Assembly (NCBI GenBank): GCA_900314655.1
Contig: OMWC01000037.1
Location: 1-34,655, forward strand
Length of the DNA: 34,655 nt
Reading direction: 5' to 3'
Source of the DNA: an uncultured Prevotellaceae bacterium
Lineage (GTDB): Bacteria; Bacteroidota; Bacteroidia; Bacteroidales; Bacteroidaceae
The notes below the pieces were generated by a model that did not search any database, was not told where the DNA came from, and was given only the letters and a program-made list of their open reading frames with translations. Shown here piece after piece: positions 22,013 to 30,436 of this stretch (position 1 is the first letter of the stretch; each line of letters opens with the position of its first letter). The position numbers were made by a program, and so were the translations under genes.

Positions 22013-23274
22013 TATTCAGCGTATTTTTTAAATACTACGCAAGCATTGTGGCCGCCGAAACCGAAGGTGTTGCTCAAGGCAGCACGTACCTCACGCTTCT
22101 GTGCCTTGTTGAAGGTGAAGTTGAGGTTGTAGTCGATTTCCTCGTCCTTGTCATCTTCCTCATGGTTGATGGTCGGGGGAACGATGTCGTTCTGCACGGC
22201 CAAGACGGTAGCCATAGCCTCTACGGCACCGGCGGCACCGAGCAGGTGACCGGTCATACTCTTCGTAGAAGAGATGTTGAGCTTATAGGCAGCCTCACCG
22301 AATACATCCTTGATGGCCTTGGCCTCAGAGATGTCGCCTACGTGAGTGGATGTGCCGTGAACATTGATGTAATCGATATCCTCAGGTTTCAGACCGGCAT
22401 CCTCCAAGGCACTCTGCATGACGAGTTTGGCACCCAGTCCCTCGGGATGAGAAGCCGTGATGTGATAAGCGTCGGCACTCATACCGGCACCCACCATTTC
22501 GGCATAGATCTTGGCACCGCGAGCCTTGGCATGCTCCAACTCTTCGAGAATCAGACAGCCAGAACCTTCGCCCATGATGAAACCGTCGCGGCTGGCGCTG
22601 AAGGGGCGGCTGGCCTTTTCGGGTTCGTCATTACGGGTGGAGAGCGCCTTCATGGCATTGAAACCACCCACGCCTGTGGCACAAACGGCAGCCTCGGCAC
22701 CACCGGCAACGATGGCGTTGGCCTTGCCCAGACGGATCAGGTTGAAGGCATCAGCCAGGGCATTGCTGGAAGAAGCACAGGCAGAAGCCGTGATATAGTT
22801 AGGACCGTGGAAGCCGTACATGATGGAAATCTGTCCGGCAGCGATGTCGGCAATCATCTTCGGGATGAAGAAAGGATTGAACTTAGGACCGTTCTCCTCG
22901 TTCTTGCCGTAGTACATCACCTCTTCCTCGAATGTCTTGATACCGCCGATACCCACGCCATAGACAACACCGATGCGGTTTTTGTCCTCGGCTTCCAAGT
23001 CCATGCCGCTGTCTGCTACAGCCTGCATGGCAGCAATGATGGCCAGCTGCGTATAGCGATCCATCTTGCGGGCTTCCTTGCGGTCAATATATGCGTTGAT
23101 GTCGAGCCCCTTCACTTCGCAGGCGAACTGCGTCTTGAACTTAGAGGCATCGAAAAGGGTAATCGGAGCAGCACCGCTCTTACCAGCCACGAGGTTCTCC
23201 CAAGTCTCCTTGGGGTTGAGGCCCACGGGGGTCACGGCACCCAATCCAGTTACCACTACTCTTTTTAATTCCAT
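22012..23274 (-). CDS. fabF: 3-oxoacyl-[acyl-carrier-protein] synthase II
   Basis: A 420-aa condensing enzyme that elongates acyl-ACP with malonyl-ACP in fatty acid synthesis. The start KRVVVTGLGAVTPVGLN is typical. The catalytic Cys166 lies in TASACASSSNAL, and the two histidines in NVHGTSTHVGD and STKSMTGHLLGAAGAVE. NTFGFGGHNACVVFK closes the domain. The length matches the family. It follows acpP after about 120 bases containing a stem-loop and overlaps rnc by one base. Confidence 0.97.
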   Translation of the reverse strand: MELKRVVVTGLGAVTPVGLNPKETWENLVAGKSGAAPITLFDASKFKTQFACEVKGLDINAYIDRKEARKMDRYTQLAIIAAMQAVADSGMDLEAEDKNRIGVVYGVGIGGIKTFEEEVMYYGKNEENGPKFNPFFIPKMIADIAAGQISIMYGFHGPNYITASACASSSNALADAFNLIRLGKANAIVAGGAEAAVCATGVGGFNAMKALSTRNDEPEKASRPFSASRDGFIMGEGSGCLILEELEHAKARGAKIYAEMVGAGMSADAYHITASHPEGLGAKLVMQSALEDAGLKPEDIDYINVHGTSTHVGDISEAKAIKDVFGEAAYKLNISSTKSMTGHLLGAAGAVEAMATVLAVQNDIVPPTINHEEDDKDEEIDYNLNFTFNKAQKREVRAALSNTFGFGGHNACVVFKKYAE

Positions 23275-23391
23275 GATTTATTGTTGTTTGGTATGGGGGT
23301 GATGGGTGTCTGTTATTACTGAATAGGTGTTGAATCCTGGTTGAAAAGTATCAACCAACACCCAACACCTATCACCTATCACCAAAGTGAT
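23275..23391 (-). repeat. acpP-fabF spacer with nested inverted repeat of the GGTGTTGG family
   Basis: TAGGTGTTG (23324-23332) pairs with CAACACCTA (23363-23371), and inside it GGTTGA (23339-23344) pairs with TCAACC (23351-23356). The words GGTGATGGGTGT and ACACCTATCACC belong to the same dispersed family as 5221-5247 and 10024-10039. It may attenuate transcription between acpP and fabF. Confidence 0.5.
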
Positions 23392-23628
23392 TTATTTAGC
23401 GTTCTCCTCGATGTAAGAGATAGCGTCGCCAACGGTTGCAATAGTCTCAGCCTTATCGTCGGGGATAGAGATATTGAATTCCTTCTCGAACTCCATGATG
23501 AGCTCAACAGTATCGAGTGAATCAGCACCCAGATCGTTAGTGAAACTTGCTTCGGGCTTTACCTCAGCCTCGTCAACACCAAGCTTATCAACGATAATAG
23601 CCTTTACTTTGCTTTCAATTTCTGACAT
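23392..23628 (-). CDS. acpP: Acyl carrier protein
   Basis: A 78-aa acyl carrier protein. The phosphopantetheine attachment site Ser37 lies in LGADSLDTVELIMEFEKEF, and the protein is acidic throughout, as expected. The ATG at 23628 (MSEIESKVKAI) is chosen; an upstream in-frame extension crosses the promoter and is not plausible. It carries growing acyl chains for FabF, encoded next. Confidence 0.96.
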   Translation of the reverse strand: MSEIESKVKAIIVDKLGVDEAEVKPEASFTNDLGADSLDTVELIMEFEKEFNISIPDDKAETIATVGDAISYIEENAK

Positions 23629-23680
23629 AATTCTTAAATTTAAAATGTTAATAATGTTTCCTAAAATCAAAATTCGGGTG

Positions 23681-23712
23681 CAAAGGAACAAACTTTTATT
23701 TAATTGTGCAAA
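23681..23712 (-). promoter_or_regulatory. Promoter of acpP
   Basis: TTTG (23712-23709), 20 bases, TTCCTTTG (23688-23681) on the minus strand, 52 bases before the ATG. The -7 has T for the usual A at its second position. Confidence 0.6.
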
Positions 23713-23879
23713 TATTTTTAAGAAAAAAGCAACCGAACTTGCACACACACCCCCTATTTGTGCAAAAAAATCATGTGTTTTTAAACATTTTTTCTTGGGA
23801 AAATGAAATTCAAGACCGTTTTCTTTAGGGATAGAATGTTTTCCGTAACTGCGTCATCTATGGAAAAATCGTGCAAAAA

Positions 23880-23911
23880 TTTGGATTTTCACTTGAATTA
23901 CACTATCTTTG
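23880..23911 (+). promoter_or_regulatory. Promoter of the DUF4254 gene
   Basis: TTTG (23880-23883), 20 bases, TATCTTTG (23904-23911): full consensus, 24 bases before the ATG at 23936. Confidence 0.75.
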
Positions 23912-23935
23912 CAGAAAATAAAAAGCAAATGAAAT

Positions 23936-24538
23936 ATGTCATTTACAGAAACATGCAACCGAATTTTTAATCAGGCTATTGCCGATTATCATGTGAAGGA
24001 CGATATTGATACCCCTATCAATAATCCTTACGAACGAGAATCCATAGAGAACCGGTTATATCTGAAATGCTGGATAGATACCGTGCAGTGGCATTTCGAG
24101 GATATCATCCGTGATCCACATATCGACCCCATTGAGGCCCTGCAGCTGAAGCGCCGCATCGACCGTTCCAATCAGGACCGCACGGATTTGGTGGAACAGA
24201 TAGACAGTTATTTCCGTCAGAAATATGCAGAAGTGAATGTGTTGCCCGACGCCCGTATCAATACGGAGAGTCCCGCTTGGGCCGTGGACCGTCTGAGTAT
24301 CCTGGCCCTGAAGATCTATCACATGAAGGAGCAGGCCGAACGCGAGGACGCCACGGCAGAGCATCGGCAGAAATGCCAGGACAAGCTCCATGTGCTGTTA
24401 GAGCAACAGGTGGATCTGGGTACGGCCATCGACCAGTTGCTGGAAGACATTGAGGCAGGCCGCAAGTACATGAAGGTGTATCGGCAGATGAAGATGTATA
24501 ACGATCCATCCACGAATCCGGTATTGTATAAGAAATAA
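23936..24538 (+). CDS. DUF4254 domain protein
   Basis: A 200-aa soluble, mostly helical protein recognised as DUF4254: NPYERESIENRLYLKCWIDT near the start, WHFEDIIRDPHIDP, and a C-terminal IEAGRKYMKVYRQMKMYNDP. The function is unknown. The family commonly precedes a family 9 glycosyltransferase gene, as here, suggesting a link with lipopolysaccharide core assembly. Its TAA stop is directly followed by, and partly fused with, a GACCCACCCC palindrome. Confidence 0.85.
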   Translation: MSFTETCNRIFNQAIADYHVKDDIDTPINNPYERESIENRLYLKCWIDTVQWHFEDIIRDPHIDPIEALQLKRRIDRSNQDRTDLVEQIDSYFRQKYAEVNVLPDARINTESPAWAVDRLSILALKIYHMKEQAEREDATAEHRQKCQDKLHVLLEQQVDLGTAIDQLLEDIEAGRKYMKVYRQMKMYNDPSTNPVLYKK

Positions 24539-24573
24539 GACCCACCCCTGCCCTCCCTGTTTAGGGAGGGAGT
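24536..24573 (+). repeat. GGGAGGG palindrome between DUF4254 and GT9 genes
   Basis: AGACCCACCCCTGCCCTCCCTGTTTAGGGAGGGAG begins at the stop codon and ends seven bases before the next ATG. It is the entire spacer. Confidence 0.8.
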
Positions 24574-24579
24574 TTGGCT

Positions 24580-25626
24580 ATGAAGACGGAACATATACTG
24601 ATTATAAGATTTTCGGCTTTGGGAGATGTGGCCATGACCGTTCCGGTGGTGGCCTCATTGGCGCGTCAATATCCTCATGTGCACATCACGATGCTCAGTA
24701 AGGATTTTGTGCGTCCGCTCTTTGAAGGACTGGCACCGAACGTGAGTTTCATGGGTGCCGACCTGAAGACGGAGTATCATGGCGTGAAAGGACTGAATGC
24801 CCTTTACCGACGGTTGACGGCCAAGAATTTCACCGCCATTGCCGACCTCCATGACGTGTTGCGGTCCAAATACCTGCGTCTGCGTTTCGACTTGGGGCGT
24901 TACAAAGTGGCTCATATCAACAAGCACCGTCAGAGCCGGTGTCAGCTGGTGTCAGCCCGCAACAAGATTCTGCGGCAGTTGCCTACCGCTTTTGAGAACT
25001 ATGCCGAGGTTTTTGCCAAGTTGGGTTATCCTGTTCAGTTGGATATGGGATTCAGGATGCGAGAGTTTCCCTTGCCCAGCGGGGGAGAGATTGCTGCCGA
25101 CAACATGCTTGAGGGTGGTCCGCTGATTGGCATTGCCCCCTTTGCAGCTCATGAAGGGAAGATCTATCCGCTGAATCTGATGGAGAAGGTCATTGCCCAA
25201 CTGGCAGAGCGTCATCCTTCCGCTAGGATGTTCTTCTTCGGAGGCGGTCAGGAAGAGCTGGCCGTTTTCCAGCAATGGGCCAAACAGTTCCCCCGTTGCA
25301 TGGTCGTGGGCGACCATCTGCATGGATTTGATCAGGAACTGGCTTTGATGCAACGACTGAATGTGATGATTTCAATGGATTCCGGCAATATGCATTTAGC
25401 CTCCTTGGTAGGATTGTCGGTGGTCAGCATCTGGGGAGCCACCCATCCCTATGCCGGTTTCTACGGTTTCGGACAGCGTCCGGAGAATGCCGTTCAGTTG
25501 GATCTGCCCTGCCGTCCGTGCAGTATTTACGGTAACAAGAAATGTATGCGCGGTGACCTGGCCTGTCTGAAAAACATCTCGCCCGAACAGATTATTAATA
25601 AGGTGGAGGCGGTGATATTTGGTTAA
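24580..25626 (+). CDS. Family 9 glycosyltransferase (heptosyltransferase-like)
   Basis: A 348-aa GT-B fold enzyme. The N-terminus HILIIRFSALGDVAMTVPV and the later PFAAHEGKIYP and MISMDSGNMHLASLVGLSVV are diagnostic of GT9 (LPS heptosyltransferase and ADP-heptose-dependent enzymes). A Cys cluster near the end (CRPCSIYGNKKCMRGDLACL) is common in Bacteroidota members. It probably adds a sugar to the lipooligosaccharide core at the inner membrane. The ATG at 24580 is preferred over a TTG six bases earlier. Confidence 0.9.
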   Translation: MKTEHILIIRFSALGDVAMTVPVVASLARQYPHVHITMLSKDFVRPLFEGLAPNVSFMGADLKTEYHGVKGLNALYRRLTAKNFTAIADLHDVLRSKYLRLRFDLGRYKVAHINKHRQSRCQLVSARNKILRQLPTAFENYAEVFAKLGYPVQLDMGFRMREFPLPSGGEIAADNMLEGGPLIGIAPFAAHEGKIYPLNLMEKVIAQLAERHPSARMFFFGGGQEELAVFQQWAKQFPRCMVVGDHLHGFDQELALMQRLNVMISMDSGNMHLASLVGLSVVSIWGATHPYAGFYGFGQRPENAVQLDLPCRPCSIYGNKKCMRGDLACLKNISPEQIINKVEAVIFG

Positions 25627-25674
25627 CCGAATAGAGTTCAAATAGAATATTGTTTAATTTTAAATCCAGTAAGC

Positions 25675-25836
25675 ATGAAAAAGTATGTATGCGATACCTG
25701 CGGCTGGGAGTATGATCCCGAAGTGGGTGACCCTGAGAACGGCATTGAGCCCGGAACGGCCTTTGAAGACCTGCCCGATGATTTCGTATGTCCGCTTTGC
25801 GGCGTAGGCAAGGATGAGTTCTCACCGGTAGAATAA
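25675..25836 (+). CDS. Rubredoxin
   Basis: A 53-aa protein beginning MKKYVCDTCGWEYDPEVGDP. It has the two rubredoxin CxxCG knuckles, C6-DT-C9-G and C39-PL-C42-G, the conserved GTAFEDLPDDFVCP stretch and aromatic residues Y4, W11, Y13, F30, F49. It binds one iron with four cysteines and acts as an electron carrier, in anaerobes often to peroxide- or oxygen-reducing enzymes. It is a single-gene unit between a glycosyltransferase and a strong terminator. Confidence 0.96.
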   Translation: MKKYVCDTCGWEYDPEVGDPENGIEPGTAFEDLPDDFVCPLCGVGKDEFSPVE

Positions 25837-25837
25837 A

Positions 25838-25867
25838 AGGAAGGCCGCCAGCGATGGCGGCCTTCCT
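25838..25867. terminator. Bidirectional terminator hairpin between rubredoxin and HAD genes
   Basis: A perfect 12-bp stem AGGAAGGCCGCC/GGCGGCCTTCCT with loop AGCGAT, starting two bases after the rubredoxin stop and lying between convergent genes. No long T run follows on the plus strand, so efficiency is uncertain. Confidence 0.7.
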
Positions 25868-25893
25868 CAAACTATAAAATATATCAGGATTCA

Positions 25894-26565
25894 TCAAATC
25901 AGGCTTTTGCACACGTCGATCATTTGTGCAAAATCATCGATGATCCATTCTGTATTTTCCTCTTCCATTTCCTCGCGGGAGCCGTTACCGTAGGTGACGC
26001 CCACCGCTTTGACTCCTGCATTGTGGGCCATCTGGATGTCGTATTTCGTATCACCCACGACGATACATTCCTCGGGCAGTCGTCCGAGGTCCTTCAATGT
26101 CTTCAGCACAGGGCCGGGACCCGGTTTGGCATCCTGGACATCCTCTACACCTAATATATAATGTATATAATCGCCCAGCTGCAAGTCGCGGACGTAGGCA
26201 TCCAGTGTCTGATGGCTTCGGCTGGAGGCTATGGTGATTTCGATGCCCTGCCGATGAAGCGTTTGAATGGTCTCCAATACGTGTGGGAACAGCGGGACGG
26301 CTCCTTTTTCATTGAATTCGTCGAAAAGTCGGCGGTAGGTGGCAGCACACTGTTCGCCCTTCACGGCATCCACGATGGTTTCCGGGTAGTCGGGATAAAG
26401 GTTGGTGAAGCACTGCGTGAGGGGCAGTCCAATCATGGCAGCACACTGGAGGTCGGTTCTTGCGGGCAGTGCCAGTTCCCTGATGGTGGCCTGCATGGAA
26501 CGTAGGATAATCTGTTGGGTGTTTCCGATTGTTCCGTCAAAATCAAATATAATCGTTTTCAGCAT
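25894..26565 (-). CDS. HAD-superfamily phosphatase (phosphoglycolate phosphatase-like)
   Basis: A 223-aa HAD hydrolase. Motif I is IIFDFDGTIGNT with the nucleophile Asp8 and Asp10; motif II Thr/Ser lies in ITIASSRSH; motif III Lys in DVQDAKPGPGPV; motif IV in CIVVGDTKYDIQMAHNAG. The alpha-helical cap is of the phosphoglycolate phosphatase or beta-phosphoglucomutase type. The substrate is unknown. It is convergent with the rubredoxin gene. Confidence 0.88.
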   Translation of the reverse strand: MLKTIIFDFDGTIGNTQQIILRSMQATIRELALPARTDLQCAAMIGLPLTQCFTNLYPDYPETIVDAVKGEQCAATYRRLFDEFNEKGAVPLFPHVLETIQTLHRQGIEITIASSRSHQTLDAYVRDLQLGDYIHYILGVEDVQDAKPGPGPVLKTLKDLGRLPEECIVVGDTKYDIQMAHNAGVKAVGVTYGNGSREEMEEENTEWIIDDFAQMIDVCKSLI

Positions 26566-26604
26566 AAATCTTATGGTTTTCTAGCATTCCAGATTCCTGG
26601 CCAC

Positions 26605-27675
26605 CTAGTTTCCGAAAGCATCCTGGCTCATCCAGACGGCGATGGTTTTCAGGCGGATATAGTTCTCGCTGAGATACATCAGGCCTTTATATCTATTCTC
26701 CGTCCCCCAGGAATTCTTGGCGATATAGTATCTGCGGCCTCTGGTGGAACGGGCGATTCCGATGAGTTCCATGACGTGATCGTCGGTAGTCTTGCCCTCC
26801 TCAAAATACTGTTGACGGGTATTGATCAGCTGTGTGCCATGAAAGGCGGTTTGTTCCATCGGCCTTTCCAGACGGGCGATACCCATCGGCCAGTTGAAGC
26901 CATCCTCGGTGATATCTCCCTCCCAGCATACGGGATGTCCTGTGAGCAAAGCCTGATCGATATGGCTCATCAGGGAGTCGGGGTGCAGGTTGAGGAAACG
27001 ATCCTGATCGTAGTTGTCAGGCACTTCCAAGGCAAAGGCCTCCCCATAGGGATGATGGGCGAAACTCGTCAGTGCCACATATTCATCAGGTCGGCATACC
27101 GAGCGTGCGAACTCCTGCGGCGTGTATTCGGCTCCCAGCAGAAAAACGTATTGTGGAAGGGGCCGCATCGTTTCGTCCATCATGTCTTTTATGTTCTTGT
27201 AGAGTCTGATGAGGCTTGCGTTGTGGTTGATGTCAACCGTCTTCTCCACTTTACGTGCCAGCACTTTCATGTTGACATCCGGATGATAGGCATCCATATG
27301 CGTGATGCCGTGGCGCTGGAGCAGGGAGACGGTCATACCGGCCATGCCGCGTGTGGTGATAGGCGGTAATGCCTGGATCGTCATTTCCGAAGGGCGCTGT
27401 TTTCTGATGATCTGGCGACGCAAGGCCTGATCCATCAGATAGTGGCGTGCCAGATATACCGGAGAGAGGTTTACCGAATCACCCATCATCAGGTGTTCGC
27501 TCTCGATGGTGGCCAGCATGGCATAGATCCAGCAGAAATCCGACTTGCCCTGATCCTTGACAGGAGTTGTCTTGATGAGGGTCTCCGTCTGGGGCGGGGC
27601 AACGGTTCTTGCCGTTTCTTTCTTGCAGGCTGTCAGGAGAAACAGCATGAAAAGAATGGGGAGAAACTTTTTCAT
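26605..27675 (-). CDS. C1-family (bleomycin hydrolase-like) cysteine peptidase lipoprotein
   Basis: A 356-aa protein with a lipobox LLTAC (Cys17) after a hydrophobic N-terminus, so predicted to be lipid-anchored. Papain-type catalytic parts are VKDQGKSDFCWIYA (Cys48), TTDDHVMELIGIA (His) and YYIAKNSWGTENRYKG (Asn). The segment order fits the C1B bleomycin hydrolase/aminopeptidase C group rather than classical papain. It probably trims peptides in the periplasm. The start at 27675 is chosen because the lipoprotein signal follows it; a 60-residue upstream extension would run back through the divergent U32 gene start. Confidence 0.88.
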   Translation of the reverse strand: MKKFLPILFMLFLLTACKKETARTVAPPQTETLIKTTPVKDQGKSDFCWIYAMLATIESEHLMMGDSVNLSPVYLARHYLMDQALRRQIIRKQRPSEMTIQALPPITTRGMAGMTVSLLQRHGITHMDAYHPDVNMKVLARKVEKTVDINHNASLIRLYKNIKDMMDETMRPLPQYVFLLGAEYTPQEFARSVCRPDEYVALTSFAHHPYGEAFALEVPDNYDQDRFLNLHPDSLMSHIDQALLTGHPVCWEGDITEDGFNWPMGIARLERPMEQTAFHGTQLINTRQQYFEEGKTTDDHVMELIGIARSTRGRRYYIAKNSWGTENRYKGLMYLSENYIRLKTIAVWMSQDAFGN

Positions 27676-27679
27676 GCTG

Positions 27680-27716
27680 CAAAAGTACGAAATATTTTTT
27701 AATTTTCGTACCTTTG
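27680..27716. promoter_or_regulatory. Compact divergent promoters between C1 peptidase and U32 genes
   Basis: Minus strand TACTTTTG (27687-27680) ends four bases before the C1 peptidase ATG. Plus strand TACCTTTG (27709-27716) ends five bases before the U32 ATG. The outer bases form an inverted repeat, GTACGAAA (27685-27692) and TTTCGTAC (27704-27711). Both transcripts would begin at or near their start codons. Confidence 0.6.
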
Positions 27717-27721
27717 CCCCC

Positions 27722-28978
27722 ATGAATACGATAAATGACTTTGAGATTATGGCCCCCGTGGGGTCACGTGAATCGTTGGCGGCGGCTTTGCAGGCAGGAG
27801 CCGACTCCGTGTATTTCGGTATCGGACAACTGAATATGCGTTCGCATTCGGCCAATCATTTCACGATAGACGATCTGCGCGAGATTGCCGCTACCTGTAA
27901 TGAGCACGGGGTGAAAACCTACCTCACCGTGAATACGATTATCTACGGCGAGGACATTCCCACGATGCATGAGATATGCGATGCTGCCCGTGAGGCAGGC
28001 ATCTCGGCCGTGATAGCCTCCGATGTGGCGGTGATGACCTATTGCCGCAGTATCGGGCTGGAGGTGCATCTCTCCACGCAACTCAACATTTCGAACATAG
28101 AGGCATTGAAGTTTTATGCACAGTTTGCCGATGTGGTGGTATTGGCCCGTGAACTGAACATGGATCAGGTGGCAGAAATCTATCGGCAGGTGGTGGAGCA
28201 GCAGGTGAAAGGTCCTGGTGGGGAACTGATCCGTATTGAGATGTTCTGTCATGGCGCTTTATGCATGGCCATATCGGGAAAGTGCTATATGAGTCTCGAC
28301 AACACCGGCCGTTCGGCCAATCGTGGGGCTTGTATGCAGATCTGCCGCCGCTCGTATATCGTCACCGATGCAGAGACTGGCACCCAACTGGAGATCGACA
28401 ACAAATACATCATGAGTCCGAAGGACCTGAAGACCGTGCGTTTCATCGACCGCATGATGAAGAGCGGCGTGCGCGTCTTCAAGATAGAAGGCCGTGCCCG
28501 TGGACCGGAATATGTCTATACCGTGGTGAAAACCTACAAGGAAGCCATCCAGAGCGTACTCGACGGAACGTTCACCGAGGAGAAGAAAGACCAATGGGAC
28601 ACCGAGCTTGCCCGCGTCTTCAATCGCGGTTTCTGGGACGGTTACTATCAGGGACAGCTGTTGGGCGAATGGAACAAGAACTACGGTTCCAACGCCACCG
28701 AACGGAAAGTCTATGTGGGCAAAGGCCGTAAGTATTTCTCCAAGATTGGTGTGGCCGAGTTCCAGGTAGAGGCCAGCACCTTCAAGCCCGGCGACAAACT
28801 CCTGATTACGGGTCCCACGACGGGAGTCATCTATGTGACGCCTACCGAAATCCACGGCAACAACGGTCCTATCCCCGAAGCGCGACAAGGCATGCGCGTC
28901 TCGATTGCCGTGCCCGAGAAGGTCAGGGAGAGTGATAAATTGTTTAAACTAGAGACCCACCCCTCACCCTCCCTATAG
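27722..28978 (+). CDS. U32-family peptidase-like protein (RNA hydroxylase type)
   Basis: A 418-aa U32 protein. The start FEIMAPVGSRESLAAALQAG and the signature EMFCHGALCMAISGKCYMS with Cys176, Cys181, Cys188, followed by RGACMQICRR, match the family. Characterised relatives such as E. coli RlhA and TrhP introduce hydroxyl groups into 23S rRNA or tRNA; which substrate applies here is not readable. The ATG at 27722 directly follows the -7 element. The last eight residues (ETHPSPSL) and the TAG stop are contributed by a GAGACCCACCCC palindrome. Confidence 0.88.
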   Translation: MNTINDFEIMAPVGSRESLAAALQAGADSVYFGIGQLNMRSHSANHFTIDDLREIAATCNEHGVKTYLTVNTIIYGEDIPTMHEICDAAREAGISAVIASDVAVMTYCRSIGLEVHLSTQLNISNIEALKFYAQFADVVVLARELNMDQVAEIYRQVVEQQVKGPGGELIRIEMFCHGALCMAISGKCYMSLDNTGRSANRGACMQICRRSYIVTDAETGTQLEIDNKYIMSPKDLKTVRFIDRMMKSGVRVFKIEGRARGPEYVYTVVKTYKEAIQSVLDGTFTEEKKDQWDTELARVFNRGFWDGYYQGQLLGEWNKNYGSNATERKVYVGKGRKYFSKIGVAEFQVEASTFKPGDKLLITGPTTGVIYVTPTEIHGNNGPIPEARQGMRVSIAVPEKVRESDKLFKLETHPSPSL

Positions 28979-28988
28979 GGAGGGAGTT
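28951..28988 (+). repeat. GGGAGGG palindrome at the U32 gene end
   Basis: GAGACCCACCCCTCACCCTCCC-TATA-GGGAGGG. The TAG in its loop is the stop codon of the U32 gene. Confidence 0.8.
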
Positions 28989-29002
28989 ATTACCTTCAAG
29001 AA

Positions 29003-30436
29003 ATGGCAGAATCAATGAATAACAAAATAAATGTATCTACTCCCCTCTCTAGAGGGAGGGGCAGGGGGGTGGGTCTTCTCATCTCACTCTGGTGGACCCA
29101 GAAACGGCGGATGTTCCGTTGGATGGAAGTGTTTGTAGGCTGTTACTTCGCTTTCCTGTTCCTTGTTATCGGTACCGCCCTCTATCTCGAGATGGGCTCC
29201 CAACTTGAAGAGTACAAAGGGGAGATAGCCATGGGCAGTGTGATCATTATCATTGCTGCCTCTTTGCTGATCAGCGATCTTTTCTTCAAGTTTATGTTCA
29301 TGAACGACTCCGTGCTTATGGACGACTTCCTGAAAACCAAGCCCGTGAGGCAGCGTGACTGGAACCGCTTTATTCTGTTCTCCTGTTTTGCCAGCGAATG
29401 GAACCTGATGCTACCCTTCCTGATAGGTATTTTTGCCTTCTTCTTGATGTCGGTGGGTGAAGCCCTGGTGGCCATCGTGACGGCCTTCGTGATGTCGGCC
29501 ATGAACTCCATGCTGTTGGCAAATATCCGCAAGAGCAAAGGATGGGAACTCAAGCTGCCCATGTTCCTGGCCCTCTTCTTCTATATCATCTTCGCCTTTG
29601 CCTATAGCATCAACATCCTGGGATGGTCATCAATCTTGCTGATGACGGTATTTACCCTGATTACCCTTGTGGGTATCTATACCTTATATATATACTTCGC
29701 CCATCTGAAGCGCTACGATGAGCATCAGGCCCGTGCTTCCAAGGTTCGCCATCTGGGTGATATATCGCTTTTCTCCATGGAATATATCAGCGTGTTGCGC
29801 TCGAAGCGGCTGCGTCTTGGCGTACTTATGCTACCCCTCTGTATGCTCCCCAATGCTTATAATCATACGTTGGAAGAGATGGGTTTTATGAACTACCTGA
29901 TGTGTATCTTCGTCATCTGGGCACCCTCGCTGATGTTGGGACAATGGATTTTCGGTATTGAGGGCAATTATTTCCAGGGACTCATCACCAAGCCTGTCAG
30001 CATCCATCAGATCCTGTTCAACAAATACTATTTCTATGCCTTGCTCTCCATGGCAGGCACATTGCTGCTGGTGCCCGGCATCTGGCTGGTTCACCTCAAT
30101 CCATGGTTTGTGCTCTCGGGATTTGTCTTCGTGGCAGGTTTCTGCAACCTTGTGATGTTTCCCACCTGCCTCGTTTCTACACGCATAGACCTCTTCTCTT
30201 CGGCCTTTTTCAATTATCAGGGTGCCAACAAGGGAGTCAATCTTTATTCGCTGGTCATCCTGATTCCGATGGTGATGGTGGGTGTCTTAGGGGCATTCAC
30301 GACTCCGCAGATTACGGCACTTGTGATATTTGCCCTGGGACTTTTAGGTTTTGCCGTTCACCGTTGGGTTATTGACCGTCTGGCGAAAGCTTTTTTAAAA
30401 CGCCGTTATCGGCGGCTTGAAGCGTATATGGAATGA
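29003..30436 (+). CDS. DUF5687 multi-pass membrane protein, probable ABC transporter permease
   Basis: A 477-aa integral membrane protein with about ten hydrophobic segments (CYFAFLFLVIGTALYL, GSVIIIIAASLLISDLFF, then many more to ALVIFALGLLGFAVHRWVID). It fits DUF5687, found beside ABC ATPase genes; the ATPase gene follows here. The substrate is unknown. Codons 13-26 (TPLSRGRGRGVGLL) are read from a GGGAGGG palindrome, so the natural N-terminus probably lay close to LLISLWWTQKRRM and the present start is displaced by repeat DNA. The ATG at 29015 is an alternative start. Confidence 0.8.
   Translation: MAESMNNKINVSTPLSRGRGRGVGLLISLWWTQKRRMFRWMEVFVGCYFAFLFLVIGTALYLEMGSQLEEYKGEIAMGSVIIIIAASLLISDLFFKFMFMNDSVLMDDFLKTKPVRQRDWNRFILFSCFASEWNLMLPFLIGIFAFFLMSVGEALVAIVTAFVMSAMNSMLLANIRKSKGWELKLPMFLALFFYIIFAFAYSINILGWSSILLMTVFTLITLVGIYTLYIYFAHLKRYDEHQARASKVRHLGDISLFSMEYISVLRSKRLRLGVLMLPLCMLPNAYNHTLEEMGFMNYLMCIFVIWAPSLMLGQWIFGIEGNYFQGLITKPVSIHQILFNKYYFYALLSMAGTLLLVPGIWLVHLNPWFVLSGFVFVAGFCNLVMFPTCLVSTRIDLFSSAFFNYQGANKGVNLYSLVILIPMVMVGVLGAFTTPQITALVIFALGLLGFAVHRWVIDRLAKAFLKRRYRRLEAYME
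29039..29078 (+). repeat. GGGAGGG palindrome in the DUF5687 gene start
   Basis: CTCCCCTCTC-TAGA-GGGAGGGGCAGGGGGGTGGGTCTTC is read in frame near codon 13, with its GGGTCTTC end facing the body of the gene. Confidence 0.75.

Noticed and set aside
22048..23268. 406-codon open frame on the plus strand
   Set aside because: It is antisense to fabF over nearly its whole length and has no recognisable domain.
23629..23748. 40-residue N-terminal extension of the acyl carrier protein
   Set aside because: It spans the acpP promoter; MSEIESKVKAI is the standard acyl carrier protein start.
27676..27855. 60-residue N-terminal extension of the C1 peptidase
   Set aside because: It would cross the divergent promoter and the start of the U32 gene, and the lipoprotein signal begins at the internal Met.
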